Part shown: piece after piece, positions 63,987 through 64,000 of the stretch
Numbering within the stretch: the first letter of the stretch is position 1
Layout of the letters: the number at the start of each line of letters is the position of its first letter
IMG/VR virus record: IMGVR_UViG_3300032315_001715
Location: 248,001 to 312,000 of that record
Strand: one strand, 5' to 3'
Source: a virus
Length of the DNA: 64,000 nucleotides
Position numbers and translations under genes: made by a program
The notes under the pieces: generated by a model
The model's database searches: none
Seen by the model: only the letters and a program-made list of their open reading frames with translations
What the model was told of the DNA's origin: nothing

Positions 63987-64000
63987 TGGTTTAATAGACC

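Overview
This window is a piece of a large T4-like tailed phage genome (myovirus type). The evidence is a T4-type family B DNA polymerase, sliding clamp gp45, RNase H, a DsbA-like protein, T4 Rnl1-type RNA ligase, T4 Pnk-type kinase and phosphatase domains, tail-fibre-like genes, and repeated copies of the T4 late promoter core (ATAAATA). Cell-derived genes for CreA, a YgiB/YgiC pair, an LpxH-like phosphoesterase and a GT4 glycosyltransferase point to a Gram-negative, probably proteobacterial host; this is an inference. No tRNA gene, CRISPR array or integrase was seen.

Layout: 1-6967 (+) holds tail or fibre-like virion genes followed by four glycosyltransferase-like genes and ends at a hairpin terminator. 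7078-9220 (+) holds thyX, an APS-kinase-like gene and a nucleotidyltransferase, ending at a perfect 34-bp palindrome shared with the convergent genes. From 9217 to 54985 almost everything is on the minus strand: small early genes, nucleotide metabolism (MazG-like, Nudix), RNA repair (kinase, 3'-phosphatase, split RNA ligase), a MoxR/VWA pair, NADAR, RNase H, a 7-deazaguanine DNA modification block (queE, queD, folE, dpdA), glycosyltransferases, sliding clamp and DNA polymerase, an epimerase, and some late genes. 55148-64000 is mixed: SpeD-like, Acb1-like anti-CBASS, virion-type genes, a 2OG oxygenase, UvsE, and YgiC/YgiB.

The most striking theme is gene breakage by homing endonucleases. (1) DNA polymerase is fractured at its catalytic YGDTDS motif into two genes carrying the halves of a split intein, with a Vsr-like homing endonuclease between them. 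(2) The RNA ligase is cut between motifs III and IV by a GIY-YIG gene on the opposite strand. (3) folE is followed by a GIY-YIG gene and then by a second, diverged copy of folE's last 23 or so codons. (4) A 139-bp scar joins the first and last codons of an IMP dehydrogenase gene. (5) An HNH/NUMOD3 gene and another GIY-YIG gene sit between other genes. All five endonuclease genes have a T4-late-type promoter motif directly upstream.

Regulation read from sequence: many minus-strand genes start behind TTGAC(A/C/G/T)-N16/17-TATAAT-type promoters, several so close to the ATG that the mRNA would be leaderless. Late genes and endonucleases have ATAAATA-type promoters. Neighbouring genes commonly overlap as ATGA or TGATG, implying translational coupling.
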